64,000 nucleotides of DNA from Bacteroidales bacterium UBA1794. GTDB taxonomy: Bacteria; Bacteroidota; Bacteroidia; Bacteroidales; Bacteroidaceae. The first letter of the stretch is position 1, and every line of letters starts with the position of its first letter. The stretch covers positions 67,113 through 131,112 of the forward strand of contig DCFW01000005.1 of NCBI GenBank assembly GCA_002315435.1. Direction: 5' to 3'. Positions 49,375-58,885 of the stretch are shown piece by piece. The notes under the pieces were generated by a model. It saw only the letters and a program-made list of their open reading frames with translations, had not been told where the DNA came from and did not search any database. The translations under genes and the position numbers were made by a program.

Positions 49375-49552
49375 GATTAGATGTAAATATGTTGAAAAAC
49401 GCATTCTTGAACAAAAGCTCTTTATATATAAGTAATGTGAATATCTTAGTGCATGCGGATTTAAAAGGCTTAGCTTTATCTTCATTTTTAGGTGGGGGAC
49501 ACTTTCTCCATCTGATTATTTGCTGTGTAATAATTATTTAATCTTAAAAAAA

Positions 49553-50764
49553 ATGACATCTATTAAAGTACGTTTGTACACTTATCGTGCAAATAAAAAA
49601 GGGACCTTCCCGCTTGTTTTTCAAATCCTTCATCAGAGGGAGAAGCGTGTTATTTATTCGTCGTATCATATACACGAGGAATGTTTTGATAAAGCACATG
49701 GCCGTGTGGTAAGTCGAAGAAGAGAAAAAGTTTTCAATGCGAGTGAGATAAATGATTATATTCATAACATGGTTAGTAAACTTGAAACAACGATCAACAT
49801 GTTGGAAGACGAAAGAGAGAACTATTCGGTTGCTGACATTACAGAATTATTTCGGATTCACCAGAACAACAGCCTTGTGTTGATTTATATGCGAAAGCTG
49901 ATTGCCCAATTGAAAGAAGAGAAGAGAATGAGCACGTTGGACTCTTATCAAAGTACGTATAATCGTCTTATTCGTTTTATAGGTAAAAAAGAGGATTTAT
50001 ATTTTTGTGACATCACTCCTCGTTGGCTAAATCGGTTTATCAGTTCCCTTCAAAAATCCGGGTTAAAAGAGAATACTATTAATTTCTATTGTCGTATACT
50101 TCGTGCCGTATACAATAGAGCCTATAATGAAGGTGTAACGGGTGCAAGTGCTGATTCGCCATTTAAGAAAGTTTCTTTTGGAACTACGAAGACCGTGAAG
50201 CGTGCCATAGATAGCGAAGCAATCAAGAAAATAATTCATGCAAAGATTGAAAATAATAAGCAATTGGAGCTTGCACGTGATTTTTTTCTTTTCAGCTTAT
50301 ACTGTCGTGGAATGTCTTTCGTTGATATGGCCTGTTTGAAACATACAAATATCATTGATGGGGTTATTTATTACAATCGACGAAAAACCAAGCAACCGAT
50401 GCGGGTGAAAATAGTGCCCCAGCTTCAGAATCTCATTGAGAAATACCGTCGGGATGAGGAATTTGTTCTTCCGATTCTCAGCAAGGGCGACAAATCACTT
50501 TATAATAAATATCGTAGCGAACTTCGGAAAACCAATAAAGATCTTGATAAACTTTCTTCATTTTTGGGACTTGAAATTCATCTCACCTCCTATGTGGCCC
50601 GTCACTCTTGGGCGACTCAGGCTCATAAAGACGGAGTACCCGTCTCGGTGATCAGTGAAAGTTTAGGCCATACTTCAGAGAAAATGACATATATTTATTT
50701 AGCTGCTTTAGATTCCGCAGTCGTGGATTCTGTGAATGAAAACATGCCATTTATGCATTTTTAA
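49553..50764 (+). CDS. Tyrosine site-specific recombinase (integrase family)
   Basis: The 403-aa protein has an N-terminal Arm-type DNA-binding region (SIKVRLYTYRANKKGTFPL), a SAM-like core-binding domain (about 110-205), and a catalytic domain with the first Arg in LYCRGMSFVDMACL, the box TSYVARHSWATQ (Tyr in place of the usual His of HxxR, as in many Bacteroidetes members), LGHTSEKMT and nucleophile Tyr in YIYLAAL. The ATG at 49,553 is used because the first 11 codons of the longer frame do not match the family. It directly abuts the inverted-repeat-bounded segment 50,830-51,332, its likely substrate (inference). Confidence 0.9.
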   Translation: MTSIKVRLYTYRANKKGTFPLVFQILHQREKRVIYSSYHIHEECFDKAHGRVVSRRREKVFNASEINDYIHNMVSKLETTINMLEDERENYSVADITELFRIHQNNSLVLIYMRKLIAQLKEEKRMSTLDSYQSTYNRLIRFIGKKEDLYFCDITPRWLNRFISSLQKSGLKENTINFYCRILRAVYNRAYNEGVTGASADSPFKKVSFGTTKTVKRAIDSEAIKKIIHAKIENNKQLELARDFFLFSLYCRGMSFVDMACLKHTNIIDGVIYYNRRKTKQPMRVKIVPQLQNLIEKYRRDEEFVLPILSKGDKSLYNKYRSELRKTNKDLDKLSSFLGLEIHLTSYVARHSWATQAHKDGVPVSVISESLGHTSEKMTYIYLAALDSAVVDSVNENMPFMHF

Positions 50765-50829
50765 ATAAATTTTATTGTTTTTTTTATTCCAAATAATAAA
50801 AATGCTTTATATTAGCAGCATAATAGCAA

Positions 50830-50847
50830 TCTCTCCTGGACAGAGAG
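50830..50847. repeat. Left recombination site of the invertible segment
   Basis: TCTCTCCTGGACAGAGAG, 18 bp, is the exact reverse complement of 51,315-51,332. Internally it reads CTCTC-CTGGACA-GAGAG, two inverted 5-bp arms round a 7-bp asymmetric spacer, the architecture of a tyrosine-recombinase core site. Confidence 0.85.
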
Positions 50848-51314
50848 GGACGTGTTTAATTTACTATTCTTTATTTCTTTTTTTTACCACCAATAACTTC
50901 TCTTCTTTATTCCTCATCTTCATGTAAATCAGTCACTTACCAATCATTACATTCCCACCATTCAACTTTTTATAATTCCTTGTTCGCCGCTCTACAAAAG
51001 CTAAAATGTTTCTGCAAAAGGCCTTGTTACTTTTTTGCTATTTTCTCTTTTTTGCCTTTTTGTAACATATATAGTATTCATTATCAATTATTTAGCATTT
51101 ATCTACTTCCCCAATAAATATTTATTTTCTCACATTGTTTCTGCAAATGTTTCTGTAAATATGATCTTTTAAATGATTGATCATGAATCTTTTATCATCT
51201 ATATTCATCACTGCTTTTTGATTGTATTTCATTTTGCAGAAACATTTCTTCTTTTTCACAATTCATAATCTACTGTATTTCAATTGTTTATATTCTTTTT
51301 ATCAATAAAAGACT
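50848..51314. promoter_or_regulatory. Probable invertible segment controlling the pilus operon
   Basis: 467 bp with no gene, between inverted 18-bp sites, next to a tyrosine recombinase. The right site ends only 20 bp before the ATG of the first pilus-operon gene, which leaves no room for a promoter outside the segment. The segment is very pyrimidine-rich on the plus strand near its left end. I found no perfect TTTG-N19-21-TAnnTTTG promoter in either orientation (nearest is TCATTTTG at 51,229-51,236), so whether the present orientation is ON or OFF cannot be told. Confidence 0.75.
51004..51247. repeat. Repeated TGTTTCTGCAAA motifs inside the invertible segment
   Basis: AAATGTTTCTGCAAAA at 51,004-51,019 is the exact reverse complement of 51,232-51,247. 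Two further copies lie in direct tandem at 51,135-51,159 (TTGTTTCTGCAAA then TGTTTCTGTAAA). These could be binding sites for a regulator or for an accessory factor of inversion. Confidence 0.6.
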
Positions 51315-51332
51315 CTCTCTGTCCAGGAGAGA
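51315..51332. repeat. Right recombination site of the invertible segment
   Basis: CTCTCTGTCCAGGAGAGA, exact inverse of the left site. In its local context the arms extend to CTCTCTC-TGTCCAG-GAGAGAG, 7-bp perfect arms round a 7-bp spacer. It lies 20 bases upstream of the DUF3575 gene start. Confidence 0.85.
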
Positions 51333-51352
51333 GACAAAAAGGATTAAACAAG

Positions 51353-52669
51353 ATGAAAGCAAGTAATTGTGGTAAATACCGAGCATGCCCGGTCGTAAGG
51401 ACGTATGTACAGATTTTTCATATACCTCTTTGCCTGATCGTCCTGTTGTTTTTGGGTTCTCTGTCTGCAGAGTCTCAGAGCAACGTGGGCTCAAACAAAC
51501 AGATCGGTATAGGTTTATCATTTCGTATGGGCAAGAGTGATTTGGATGTCAACTACCTGAATAATAAGGTTGTTCTTGACACTTTTGTGACACATCTCAA
51601 GCAAATCCTGAGTGATTCCTGCTATACTGTCAAGCAGTTTAAGCTTGTCGGTTCGGCATCGCCGGATGGTAAATCAGAGAGTGTCAATATTCAACTGGCA
51701 GGGCGACGTGCCGAATCTATTCAGAAGTATTTGGCTGCTCTTGTCAATGTTCCTCCCTCTACTATAACGATAGAGAATAAAGGAGAAAATTGGGATGTCC
51801 TTCGTGTGCTGGTTGAAAATTCAAAATTATCTTCCCGTAGAGATCTTCTGCGGATACTCAACAATGTTCACGATCGTAATAAGCGAAAGAATGCATTGAT
51901 TCGTTTCCACCGGTCTGCACCATATATATATATGCGTAAGCATTATTTTCCTATTCTTAGCGGAGGCATCTATCCTGTAGAGAAGCAACCTTTGGGATGT
52001 GGTGTCATTGTTGATTTCGATAAACGGGTGATTCCCCCACCTGTAAAGAAGCCCGATCCGAAGCCTATTCCCAAACCAGTGAAGGTGGATACGATACCGG
52101 CATCATCAAAACCGAAGAAAGATCTTATCCACATGGTTCATGATGTGAAGTCTGAAATAGTCCCATTGGGATGGACCGTAGGCACCAATTTAGCTTACAT
52201 AGGTGTTTTAATGCCTAATATCGAGCTTCAAGGTGCGTTGTCCAATCATTTTTCTTTAAACATTAATGGCATGTGCGCATGGTGGTCACAATCTTCCAAG
52301 CAGCGATATTATCAAATGGCAGGTGGAAGTGCTGAGTTTCGTTATTGGACAGCCGGCAAAGTACTGAAAGGTCAATACGTAGGTATCATGTTGATAGGCG
52401 GACTTTATGATTTGGAAAACCGAGGCAACGGATATCAGGGCGAATATGGTGGAGCCGGTATTACGTACGGTTATGTGCTTCCTTTGTCTCATTGCTTGTC
52501 GCTTGACTTAGGTCTTGGTGGCGGATTTCTTTCTACACAGTATCGCAAATACGATTATGAGAATAGCAGATATACTTATTTATTGACAAAGAAGTGTCAA
52601 TACCTGGCACCGTTAAAACTTGAAATAGGTTTGGTATGGCGTATAGCCGGAGATAAAATAAAAAAATAA
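51353..52669 (+). CDS. DUF3575 / OmpA-like outer-membrane protein, first gene of pilus operon
   Basis: The 438-aa protein has a signal-type hydrophobic segment (IPLCLIVLLFLGSLSAESQ). An OmpA-like domain follows with KLVGSASPDGKSESVNIQLAGRRAESI, then a Pro/Lys linker (PPPVKKPDPKPIPKPVK) and a C-terminal beta-barrel-like DUF3575 domain (GWTVGTNLAYIGVLMPNIEL to LEIGLVWRI). Such proteins commonly head type V pilus operons in Bacteroidetes. The frame opens at 51,284 but reads through the recombination site; the ATG at 51,353 is the sensible start. The anchor gene follows within 15 bases. Confidence 0.85.
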   Translation: MKASNCGKYRACPVVRTYVQIFHIPLCLIVLLFLGSLSAESQSNVGSNKQIGIGLSFRMGKSDLDVNYLNNKVVLDTFVTHLKQILSDSCYTVKQFKLVGSASPDGKSESVNIQLAGRRAESIQKYLAALVNVPPSTITIENKGENWDVLRVLVENSKLSSRRDLLRILNNVHDRNKRKNALIRFHRSAPYIYMRKHYFPILSGGIYPVEKQPLGCGVIVDFDKRVIPPPVKKPDPKPIPKPVKVDTIPASSKPKKDLIHMVHDVKSEIVPLGWTVGTNLAYIGVLMPNIELQGALSNHFSLNINGMCAWWSQSSKQRYYQMAGGSAEFRYWTAGKVLKGQYVGIMLIGGLYDLENRGNGYQGEYGGAGITYGYVLPLSHCLSLDLGLGGGFLSTQYRKYDYENSRYTYLLTKKCQYLAPLKLEIGLVWRIAGDKIKK

Positions 52670-52683
52670 AGGAGATGTTGGTT

Positions 52684-53607
52684 ATGGCAAATAGATTAAG
52701 AAAGACAATAGTACTCGGCATTGTGATCGCTGCAATATGTGTATTGGGGAGTTGTCGAAAAGATTTATATTATTCGAATTCGGATATTGATGGTCCTCAA
52801 GTATATATTAACGCAATGTGGCCGTCTGATCTCACAACAATACCGTCTGGCATTAGGGCCATTTTTTATCCTACAGCTGGAGGCACGCCTATAGTCCGCA
52901 ACATATTACCTGCAGGAGGATATGTTGCTATACCGAAGGGCACTTACAATGTGGTCTTGTTCAACAATGATACGGAATATGTCAAGTTGTACAACACCGA
53001 TACCGATTCCACATTGGAAGCGCGTACCACAACTATTCTGGCATCAGCTAAAGTTAAATCATTTCCTTCTCAGGATATAGTGAATATGCCGGATAGTTTT
53101 TATTCCTATAAGATTAAGAACTTCAATGTGACCGGTAATTCTTTACCTGATATATTGAGTGCACCTTTGCAAAATAAAGTGAAGTTTTTCAATGTACGAG
53201 TCAATATTGGAGGTACGGGAGGAGTCAGCTATGTATCTTCAGCGACAGGTTATATAAGCGGTTTGTATGGAAGCTTCTTTCCAGGGCTTGATACCTATCC
53301 GTCCACTAATTCGGCAATAACATTCAATTTTTCCAATAAAGGAGCTGATTACCTTCAAGGTACAGTTAGCACATTTGGAGTTAATTGTTTGAGCGGTAAC
53401 ACACAAATGTTCAAGATTTCGCTCACGCTCACCGATGGGCGTACGCTGGAATATGATTGCGACATTACCAGTTTGTTGAATATTGATTTATCTAAGCCCA
53501 ATCAAGTAGTAACTATACCTGGTACTATAGATGTGTCAGCCGGTAGTTCTTCTGGTTTTAATGTGAATGTCAATGATTGGGGCAATTCTACGAGCGTTGA
53601 TATATAA
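52684..53607 (+). CDS. Mfa2/FimB-like pilus anchor lipoprotein (DUF5119-type)
   Basis: The roughly 307-aa protein has a lipoprotein signal (IVIAAICVLGSC) followed by RKDLYYSNSD. The body is beta-rich with IPKGTYNVVLFNNDTEYVKLYNTD, a typical stretch of Bacteroides DUF5119/FimB-Mfa2-type subunits that anchor type V pili and limit their length. I use the ATG at 52,684, 9 bases after GGAG, rather than the one at 52,675 that overlaps the ribosome-binding site. It precedes the fimbrillin gene by 45 bases. Confidence 0.82.
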   Translation: MANRLRKTIVLGIVIAAICVLGSCRKDLYYSNSDIDGPQVYINAMWPSDLTTIPSGIRAIFYPTAGGTPIVRNILPAGGYVAIPKGTYNVVLFNNDTEYVKLYNTDTDSTLEARTTTILASAKVKSFPSQDIVNMPDSFYSYKIKNFNVTGNSLPDILSAPLQNKVKFFNVRVNIGGTGGVSYVSSATGYISGLYGSFFPGLDTYPSTNSAITFNFSNKGADYLQGTVSTFGVNCLSGNTQMFKISLTLTDGRTLEYDCDITSLLNIDLSKPNQVVTIPGTIDVSAGSSSGFNVNVNDWGNSTSVDI

Positions 53608-53652
53608 TATTGGTCTTGCATTTATATATTTTATTAATTTAATTTTTTTTAT

Positions 53653-54690
53653 ATGAAACAATTGATTTTATGCGCATCTATTGCTGCTTTGGCAATGTCT
53701 AGTTGCTCTAATGATGGTAGCACGCTCACACCGGGCTCCACCGAATCCAAAGCTGTAGGTTTTAGTACGTTTGTCGAAAAAACGACAAGGGGAGATAATG
53801 TCGTTACCGGTACCACATATCCTACCGGTGGCAATTTTCTTGTAATGGGATATAATACCGGTAGTACTTCGGGTACTTTGTCATCAAATTCCGCGTTGAA
53901 TTTTATGCGTAATGTTGTTAGCTTTGATGGTACTAGCTACACGTATTACCCGACACATTATTGGACGCCTAATAATTATTACAGTTTCTTTGCTGTTCAT
54001 CCGGCTACCGACGTCAGTAGTGTCACTACGCCTGCTGCCATAGAAGGGAGCAATCTTCCTTCTGTTGATCTCACCGTCAACGCCGATCCTCAAAATCAAG
54101 CCGATTTGATGATGGCCTCAGCTTTGGATCAAACATCCACCAGTGCAGCCGGAAAAGTTCAATTTAACTTTGGCCATCAGTTATCACGTATCGGGTTTAA
54201 TGCTCAGTTGGCTAGTGATTACACATCAGTGGGTGCGTATGTTCGTGTCAATTCCATCGTTGTTAGCAATGTAGCCAGTGAAGCGAAGTTTGCTTTCAAT
54301 AAAACCGGTGTTATCTCGGTTACTCCGGTCACCACAGGACAAAGCTTCACATTGAGTAGTAGCAATATGCTTAATCAAGGAGTGGTTTCTTCCGTTGGAA
54401 CTTCAGTAAGATTGAATTTAAGCAATGCTTATTTGTTGATGATCCCTGCTGATTATAGTGCAGCCGGATCTACGGCAACTATTACGGTCAATTGCACCGT
54501 CACTTATGCTGATGCTACATCATCTACATTTACGATAACCAAGAAGTTATCTGATTTGAATACGGCAAATAAATGGACTGCGGGACAGGCTTATGATTAC
54601 AATATGACAATTTCATTAACTTCTGTAACATTCTCAGCAGCTATTTCTGCTGATTGGTCAGCTACTCCTACATCCGCTTCTGTCAATTAA
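53653..54690 (+). CDS. Fimbrillin-family (Mfa1-like) pilin lipoprotein
   Basis: The 345-aa protein has a lipobox ALAMSSC (Cys 18). A Mfa-like two-domain beta fold follows, with YTYYPTHYWTPNNYYSFFAVHP and the conserved FGHQLSRIGFNAQL. An Arg in TTRGDNVV (Arg 46) fits the site where type V pilins are cleaved by an Arg-specific protease to expose the acceptor groove. It ends with alternating hydrophobic strand residues (VTFSAAISADW), as expected for a donor strand. It is the likely shaft or adaptor subunit. Confidence 0.82.
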   Translation: MKQLILCASIAALAMSSCSNDGSTLTPGSTESKAVGFSTFVEKTTRGDNVVTGTTYPTGGNFLVMGYNTGSTSGTLSSNSALNFMRNVVSFDGTSYTYYPTHYWTPNNYYSFFAVHPATDVSSVTTPAAIEGSNLPSVDLTVNADPQNQADLMMASALDQTSTSAAGKVQFNFGHQLSRIGFNAQLASDYTSVGAYVRVNSIVVSNVASEAKFAFNKTGVISVTPVTTGQSFTLSSSNMLNQGVVSSVGTSVRLNLSNAYLLMIPADYSAAGSTATITVNCTVTYADATSSTFTITKKLSDLNTANKWTAGQAYDYNMTISLTSVTFSAAISADWSATPTSASVN

Positions 54691-54775
54691 AACAATTTTT
54701 TTTAGAGATTAAGTAATTGGGAAGGTGAATATTCCCTTCCCGATTATCTATAATGTTATCTTATTCATATTAATT

Positions 54776-56782
54776 ATGCAAGTTATAAGGATTTTCCCCA
54801 TATTGGTGATGTTCGTTTTCCCGTTTTTGAGCGGTTGTACACATGATGATGACTCTTCGGACGGTTATTCCGATATATCCGTGCAGTTCACGGCCCAGAG
54901 TCCCAGCTCATCTTCTCTGCCTGCTTGGCAGCAGGTGAATGTGCCCTTGGATGGTAGTGCATCCACTTCATCATCTTCCGCTTCCACTCGTGGCTTTGTC
55001 GTGAGTGACACCGAAGTTCCTGCAGGAAATGTAGGTATGTTGGGCTATGTCCTTTCCGGCGGTACGTGGAGTTCATCGCTTACCCCATCTTTCATGTATA
55101 ACATACCGATTACTCGTCAAGGCACCGGTAGCAACTACACTTATCAATATGCTCCTACTAAATATTGGCCATCCAACGCCTCAGATCTGGTTAAATTCTT
55201 CGCTTACTATCCCTATCAAGGTAATGGCATCACGCTGAGCAAATCCACCGATACGGGGTATCCGAGCATTACTTATATACCATCTACTGCGGTGAGCGAT
55301 CAAGTAGATTTGATGTCTGCCTCTCCTTCGGCTTGCAACAACAAGTCCGGTATCAATGCTGTGGGATTGACCTTTAGTCATGCTTTGACACGCATCTCTT
55401 TCTCTGTGCAGTGTAGCTCATACAGTACGATCACCGTGCAGTCCATCTCTCTTTCCGGCATCAAGAGCAAGGGCACCTTCTCTTATAATCCTTCAGTGAT
55501 ATCTTCTCCGTGGACTCTCTCATCCTTGGCCACCGATACCACCACTTACAAAGTGTCCACTTCCGATGGCACACTTATTCCTGGAGCATCACAGGCATTA
55601 AATGCCTCAGCTTATCAAAATATAACCTCTTATATGGGCAACCTTCTGCTACTTCCCCAGTCTGTGACTTCTGCCAACACTCTGGTGGTGAAGTACACTG
55701 TCGATGGCGTGTCCAATACCTCCACACTTAGTATCCCGTCTGCCACATGGGCGATGGGGCAGAGCATTAACTATCAGCTCAAGCTAGGCTTAATCAATTC
55801 CAATTGCTATATAGTCAATCCCTCTAGCACCTCCGCCGTTGCTTTGAATATTCCACTCAATCGTGTAAACGAATTTTGGGGCAATGCCTCTTATGGTAAT
55901 GACCCCACTTATGTGATAGGCTCCGGTGATGCATGGACTGCCAATATTATCTGGGAAGATGTTCCCGGATTGGTCACTCTCACACAAAACAGCGGCATGG
56001 GGCCTTCGGGAAAGATCACAGTGAGCGTCCCCGCCGGTTCTATTTCGGGTAATGCGGTGATTGGCGTCAAGAAGACGGGCACGACAGGTTATGCATGGTC
56101 TTGGCATGTGTGGGTCACAGGTTATGACCCTAACACCACTAACAGTACAATAGGCAGTTACACCTTTATGAATTACAATTTAGGCACCACTAGTACCACT
56201 CCGGGGGAAGCCTACAAAGGGCTGTATTATCAGTGGGGACGCAAGGATCCATTTCCTCAGACATGTTCAATAACATCCAATGTTCAGGAATCAATCTACG
56301 GCTCGGTTACGAGTATTACGAATACACCGGTAGCTGCTGTCAACAACTTGCCCAACTCCGTCCAGAATCCGGCCACATTCTATTATGGTGTAAATGATTG
56401 GTACACAAGTTCCTCATCATTATCAGATCAAAATAATGGATTGTGGGGTCTCGCCAAAACGATTTACGATCCATGCCCTCAAGGTTGGAAGGTAATGTCT
56501 ATGGCTGCTTACTCATTATTCTCTAAAAGCACAATGACTTATACTTCCGAGAATTATGGTTGGACAGATAAATCTTCCGATACTTTTTGGTCGTTGTCCG
56601 GTGGTTTGCGCTACTATGATGGTGCATGTTACGATGTCTCAGCTAACGGTTATGATTGGTCAGTAGATGCTATTTCTAATAGGGCACGCGCTTTCAATAT
56701 CAGCTATACTTATGTGGATTCATCCATATTCTCGATCATTCGGGCAAGCGGCTTTCCTGTTAGATGTGTGCGAGATAATTAA
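54776..56782 (+). CDS. Type V pilus tip adhesin 1 (fimbrillin N-domain + FISUMP/C-type-lectin-like C-domain)
   Basis: The 668-aa lipoprotein has the lipobox PFLSGC followed by THDDDSSD. A TRG site lies near residue 72, then a fimbrillin-like domain (FAYYPYQGNGI; FSHALTRISFSV), a middle Ig-like domain (NIPLNRVNEFWGNASYGNDP to SWHVWVTGYDPN) and a C-terminal FISUMP domain (GLYYQWGRKDPFP; YDPCPQGWKV; GFPVRCVRD). The last 60 residues differ strongly from the paralogues. The frame extends to 54,725 but the ATG at 54,776 gives a proper signal peptide. No hairpin follows the stop, unlike adhesins 3 and 4. Confidence 0.85.
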   Translation: MQVIRIFPILVMFVFPFLSGCTHDDDSSDGYSDISVQFTAQSPSSSSLPAWQQVNVPLDGSASTSSSSASTRGFVVSDTEVPAGNVGMLGYVLSGGTWSSSLTPSFMYNIPITRQGTGSNYTYQYAPTKYWPSNASDLVKFFAYYPYQGNGITLSKSTDTGYPSITYIPSTAVSDQVDLMSASPSACNNKSGINAVGLTFSHALTRISFSVQCSSYSTITVQSISLSGIKSKGTFSYNPSVISSPWTLSSLATDTTTYKVSTSDGTLIPGASQALNASAYQNITSYMGNLLLLPQSVTSANTLVVKYTVDGVSNTSTLSIPSATWAMGQSINYQLKLGLINSNCYIVNPSSTSAVALNIPLNRVNEFWGNASYGNDPTYVIGSGDAWTANIIWEDVPGLVTLTQNSGMGPSGKITVSVPAGSISGNAVIGVKKTGTTGYAWSWHVWVTGYDPNTTNSTIGSYTFMNYNLGTTSTTPGEAYKGLYYQWGRKDPFPQTCSITSNVQESIYGSVTSITNTPVAAVNNLPNSVQNPATFYYGVNDWYTSSSSLSDQNNGLWGLAKTIYDPCPQGWKVMSMAAYSLFSKSTMTYTSENYGWTDKSSDTFWSLSGGLRYYDGACYDVSANGYDWSVDAISNRARAFNISYTYVDSSIFSIIRASGFPVRCVRDN

Positions 56783-56818
56783 GAGTATCAGGTACAATAA
56801 TATAAATATTAGTAGATT

Positions 56819-58843
56819 ATGAGATTGAAAGAGAATATAGTAATGTTGATGTGCATCAGTCTTTTACTGACAGATTGTGCACATGACGATGAATGCTACG
56901 GTAACTTCTCCGATATATCGGTGCAGTTCACCACCAGCAATCTAGGCACTCGTGCGTCTTCATTGGGGTGGCATGAGATGAATGTGCCCTTAAATGGTGA
57001 TACCTCTACTTCCTCGCCCGTTGCTTCTACTCGCGGTTCGGTTGTGGGGGACACTGGTGCTCCAGTGGGTAGTTTTGGTGTGTTAGGCTATGTTCTTCCT
57101 AATGGCACGTGGAGTTCATCTCTTACCCCGTCATTTCTGTATGATACTCAGGTTACTAGACAAGGCACTAACAGCAATTACACCTATCGGTATTCTCCTT
57201 ACAAGTATTGGCCGAACAATACTTCGAATTTGGTCAAGTTTTTTGCCTATTATCCTTATGGTGGTAATGGTATCTCATTGAGTAGCTCTACCGCCACCGG
57301 CTATCCGTCTCTTACTTATGCACCATCCACTACTGTGAGTGATCAAGTGGATTTGATGTATGCCTCTTCATCTGCTTGTAACAATAAGTCCACCGACAAT
57401 GCGGTGAGCTTGAGCTTTAATCATGCCTTGACACGCATCTCTTTCTCTGTGGAGAGTAATTCCTCTTATGTATTTACCGTGCAGTCCATCTCATTAACCG
57501 GTATCAAGAGCAAGGGTACGCTCTCTTATGATCCTTCCGTGGCATCTTCCCCATGGACTCTTTCATCCTTATCCACTGACACTACCACTTATACGGCATC
57601 TACTTCTGATGACACCCTTCTTCCCGAAACATCACAATCATTGAGTAGCTCTGCTTACCAGAACGTCACTTCATATACAGGTAATCTTTTATTGCTTCCT
57701 CAATCGGTGACTTCAGCCAATAAACTAGTAGTGAGATACATGGTTAATGGTGCGTCCACAGTGTCTACTATTGCCCTTCCTTCTGCTACATGGACAATGG
57801 GGCAGAGTCTTAATTATCAGGTGAAGTTGGGCTTGCCTAGTTCTAATAGTTATATTGTGACTCCTTTTTCTAACTCGACCTTTACCTTGAACATTCCGAT
57901 TACTAGGGTAAATGATTTTTGGGGCAATACCTCTTACGGCAATGATCCCACTTATATGATCGGTTCTAATGACGTATGGACAGCTAATATAATCTGGCAA
58001 GATGGTTCCAGTTCGGTGAGCCTCACGAAGGGCATCGGTGTCGGGGCTAGTGGTAATATAACGGTGAAAGTAGCCGCAGGTTCGGCATCGGGTAATACAA
58101 TTATAGGTATCAAGAAGGCAGGTACTACGGGATATGCTTGGTCTTGGCATGTGTGGGTCACTGGTTATGATCCGAATTTAAAGAATAGTAAGATAGGTAA
58201 CTATACGTTTATGGATTATAATTTGGGTACTACCAGCATCACGCCGGGAGAGGCTTACAAAGGGCTATACTATCAGTGGGGTCGCAAGGATCCTTTCCCT
58301 CAAGCGTCATCTATCAGTTCCAATTATCAGGAATCAATCAGTGGTTCAAGTATCACGAACACAGCCGTTACCGTTGCTAATAATTTAGCAAATTCAGTTC
58401 TGAATCCGGCAACGTTTTATTTTAATTCTTCAGGGGTGTCTGATTGGTACACAAATTCCGGTTCCACTTCGGCTCAGAACAATTATCTGTGGGGTATTAC
58501 CAAGACAATCAATGATCCTTGCCCACCGGGATGGAAAGTTGCTCCTGATGCAGCTTATTATCCTACTTATTTTAGTAATAGTACGATGACTTATAGTGAT
58601 GATAATTATGGCTGGACAGATAACGGATCAGGAAGTTTTTGGCCGCTAACAGGTTTTATGTACAGCGGTACTGGTGCGATGGGCTCTGTTGGTTCTCATA
58701 GTAGTTATTGGACGTCTATATATTATTCCGCCGGCGCATATATAGGTTCATATCTTTTTAATATGTATACAACCTATGTGGTTTGTACTTTTGGTTATTC
58801 TCGTGCGATGGGTTTTCCGGTAAGGTGCGTACAAGATAAATAG
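56819..58843 (+). CDS. Type V pilus tip adhesin 2, paralogue
   Basis: The 674-aa lipoprotein (lipobox LLLTDC, then AHDDE) has the same architecture as its neighbours: TRGSVV site, fimbrillin-like domain, middle domain with NIPITRVNDFWGNTSYGNDP, and FISUMP end with YYQWGRKDPFPQ, NDPCPPGWKV and GFPVRCVQD. The final region (MYSGTGAMGSVGSHSSYWTS onward) is unlike the other three. It begins 36 bases after adhesin 1. No DGR-type hairpin follows its stop, so it may be a silent or archived variant. Confidence 0.85.
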   Translation: MRLKENIVMLMCISLLLTDCAHDDECYGNFSDISVQFTTSNLGTRASSLGWHEMNVPLNGDTSTSSPVASTRGSVVGDTGAPVGSFGVLGYVLPNGTWSSSLTPSFLYDTQVTRQGTNSNYTYRYSPYKYWPNNTSNLVKFFAYYPYGGNGISLSSSTATGYPSLTYAPSTTVSDQVDLMYASSSACNNKSTDNAVSLSFNHALTRISFSVESNSSYVFTVQSISLTGIKSKGTLSYDPSVASSPWTLSSLSTDTTTYTASTSDDTLLPETSQSLSSSAYQNVTSYTGNLLLLPQSVTSANKLVVRYMVNGASTVSTIALPSATWTMGQSLNYQVKLGLPSSNSYIVTPFSNSTFTLNIPITRVNDFWGNTSYGNDPTYMIGSNDVWTANIIWQDGSSSVSLTKGIGVGASGNITVKVAAGSASGNTIIGIKKAGTTGYAWSWHVWVTGYDPNLKNSKIGNYTFMDYNLGTTSITPGEAYKGLYYQWGRKDPFPQASSISSNYQESISGSSITNTAVTVANNLANSVLNPATFYFNSSGVSDWYTNSGSTSAQNNYLWGITKTINDPCPPGWKVAPDAAYYPTYFSNSTMTYSDDNYGWTDNGSGSFWPLTGFMYSGTGAMGSVGSHSSYWTSIYYSAGAYIGSYLFNMYTTYVVCTFGYSRAMGFPVRCVQDK

Positions 58844-58885
58844 CTTAAAATAATTATGTGGCATAAAAATATAAACATATATATT

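Noticed and set aside
49553..50764. Integrase of a conjugative element or prophage
   Set aside because: No other mobile-element genes (mob, tra, phage structural) and no tRNA attachment site are nearby. The adjacent inverted core sites better fit a local DNA invertase.
51229..51236. TCATTTTG as the pilus promoter -7 box
   Set aside because: One mismatch to TAnnTTTG and no TTTG 19-21 bp upstream. I could not identify the promoter in either orientation, so I leave it uncalled.
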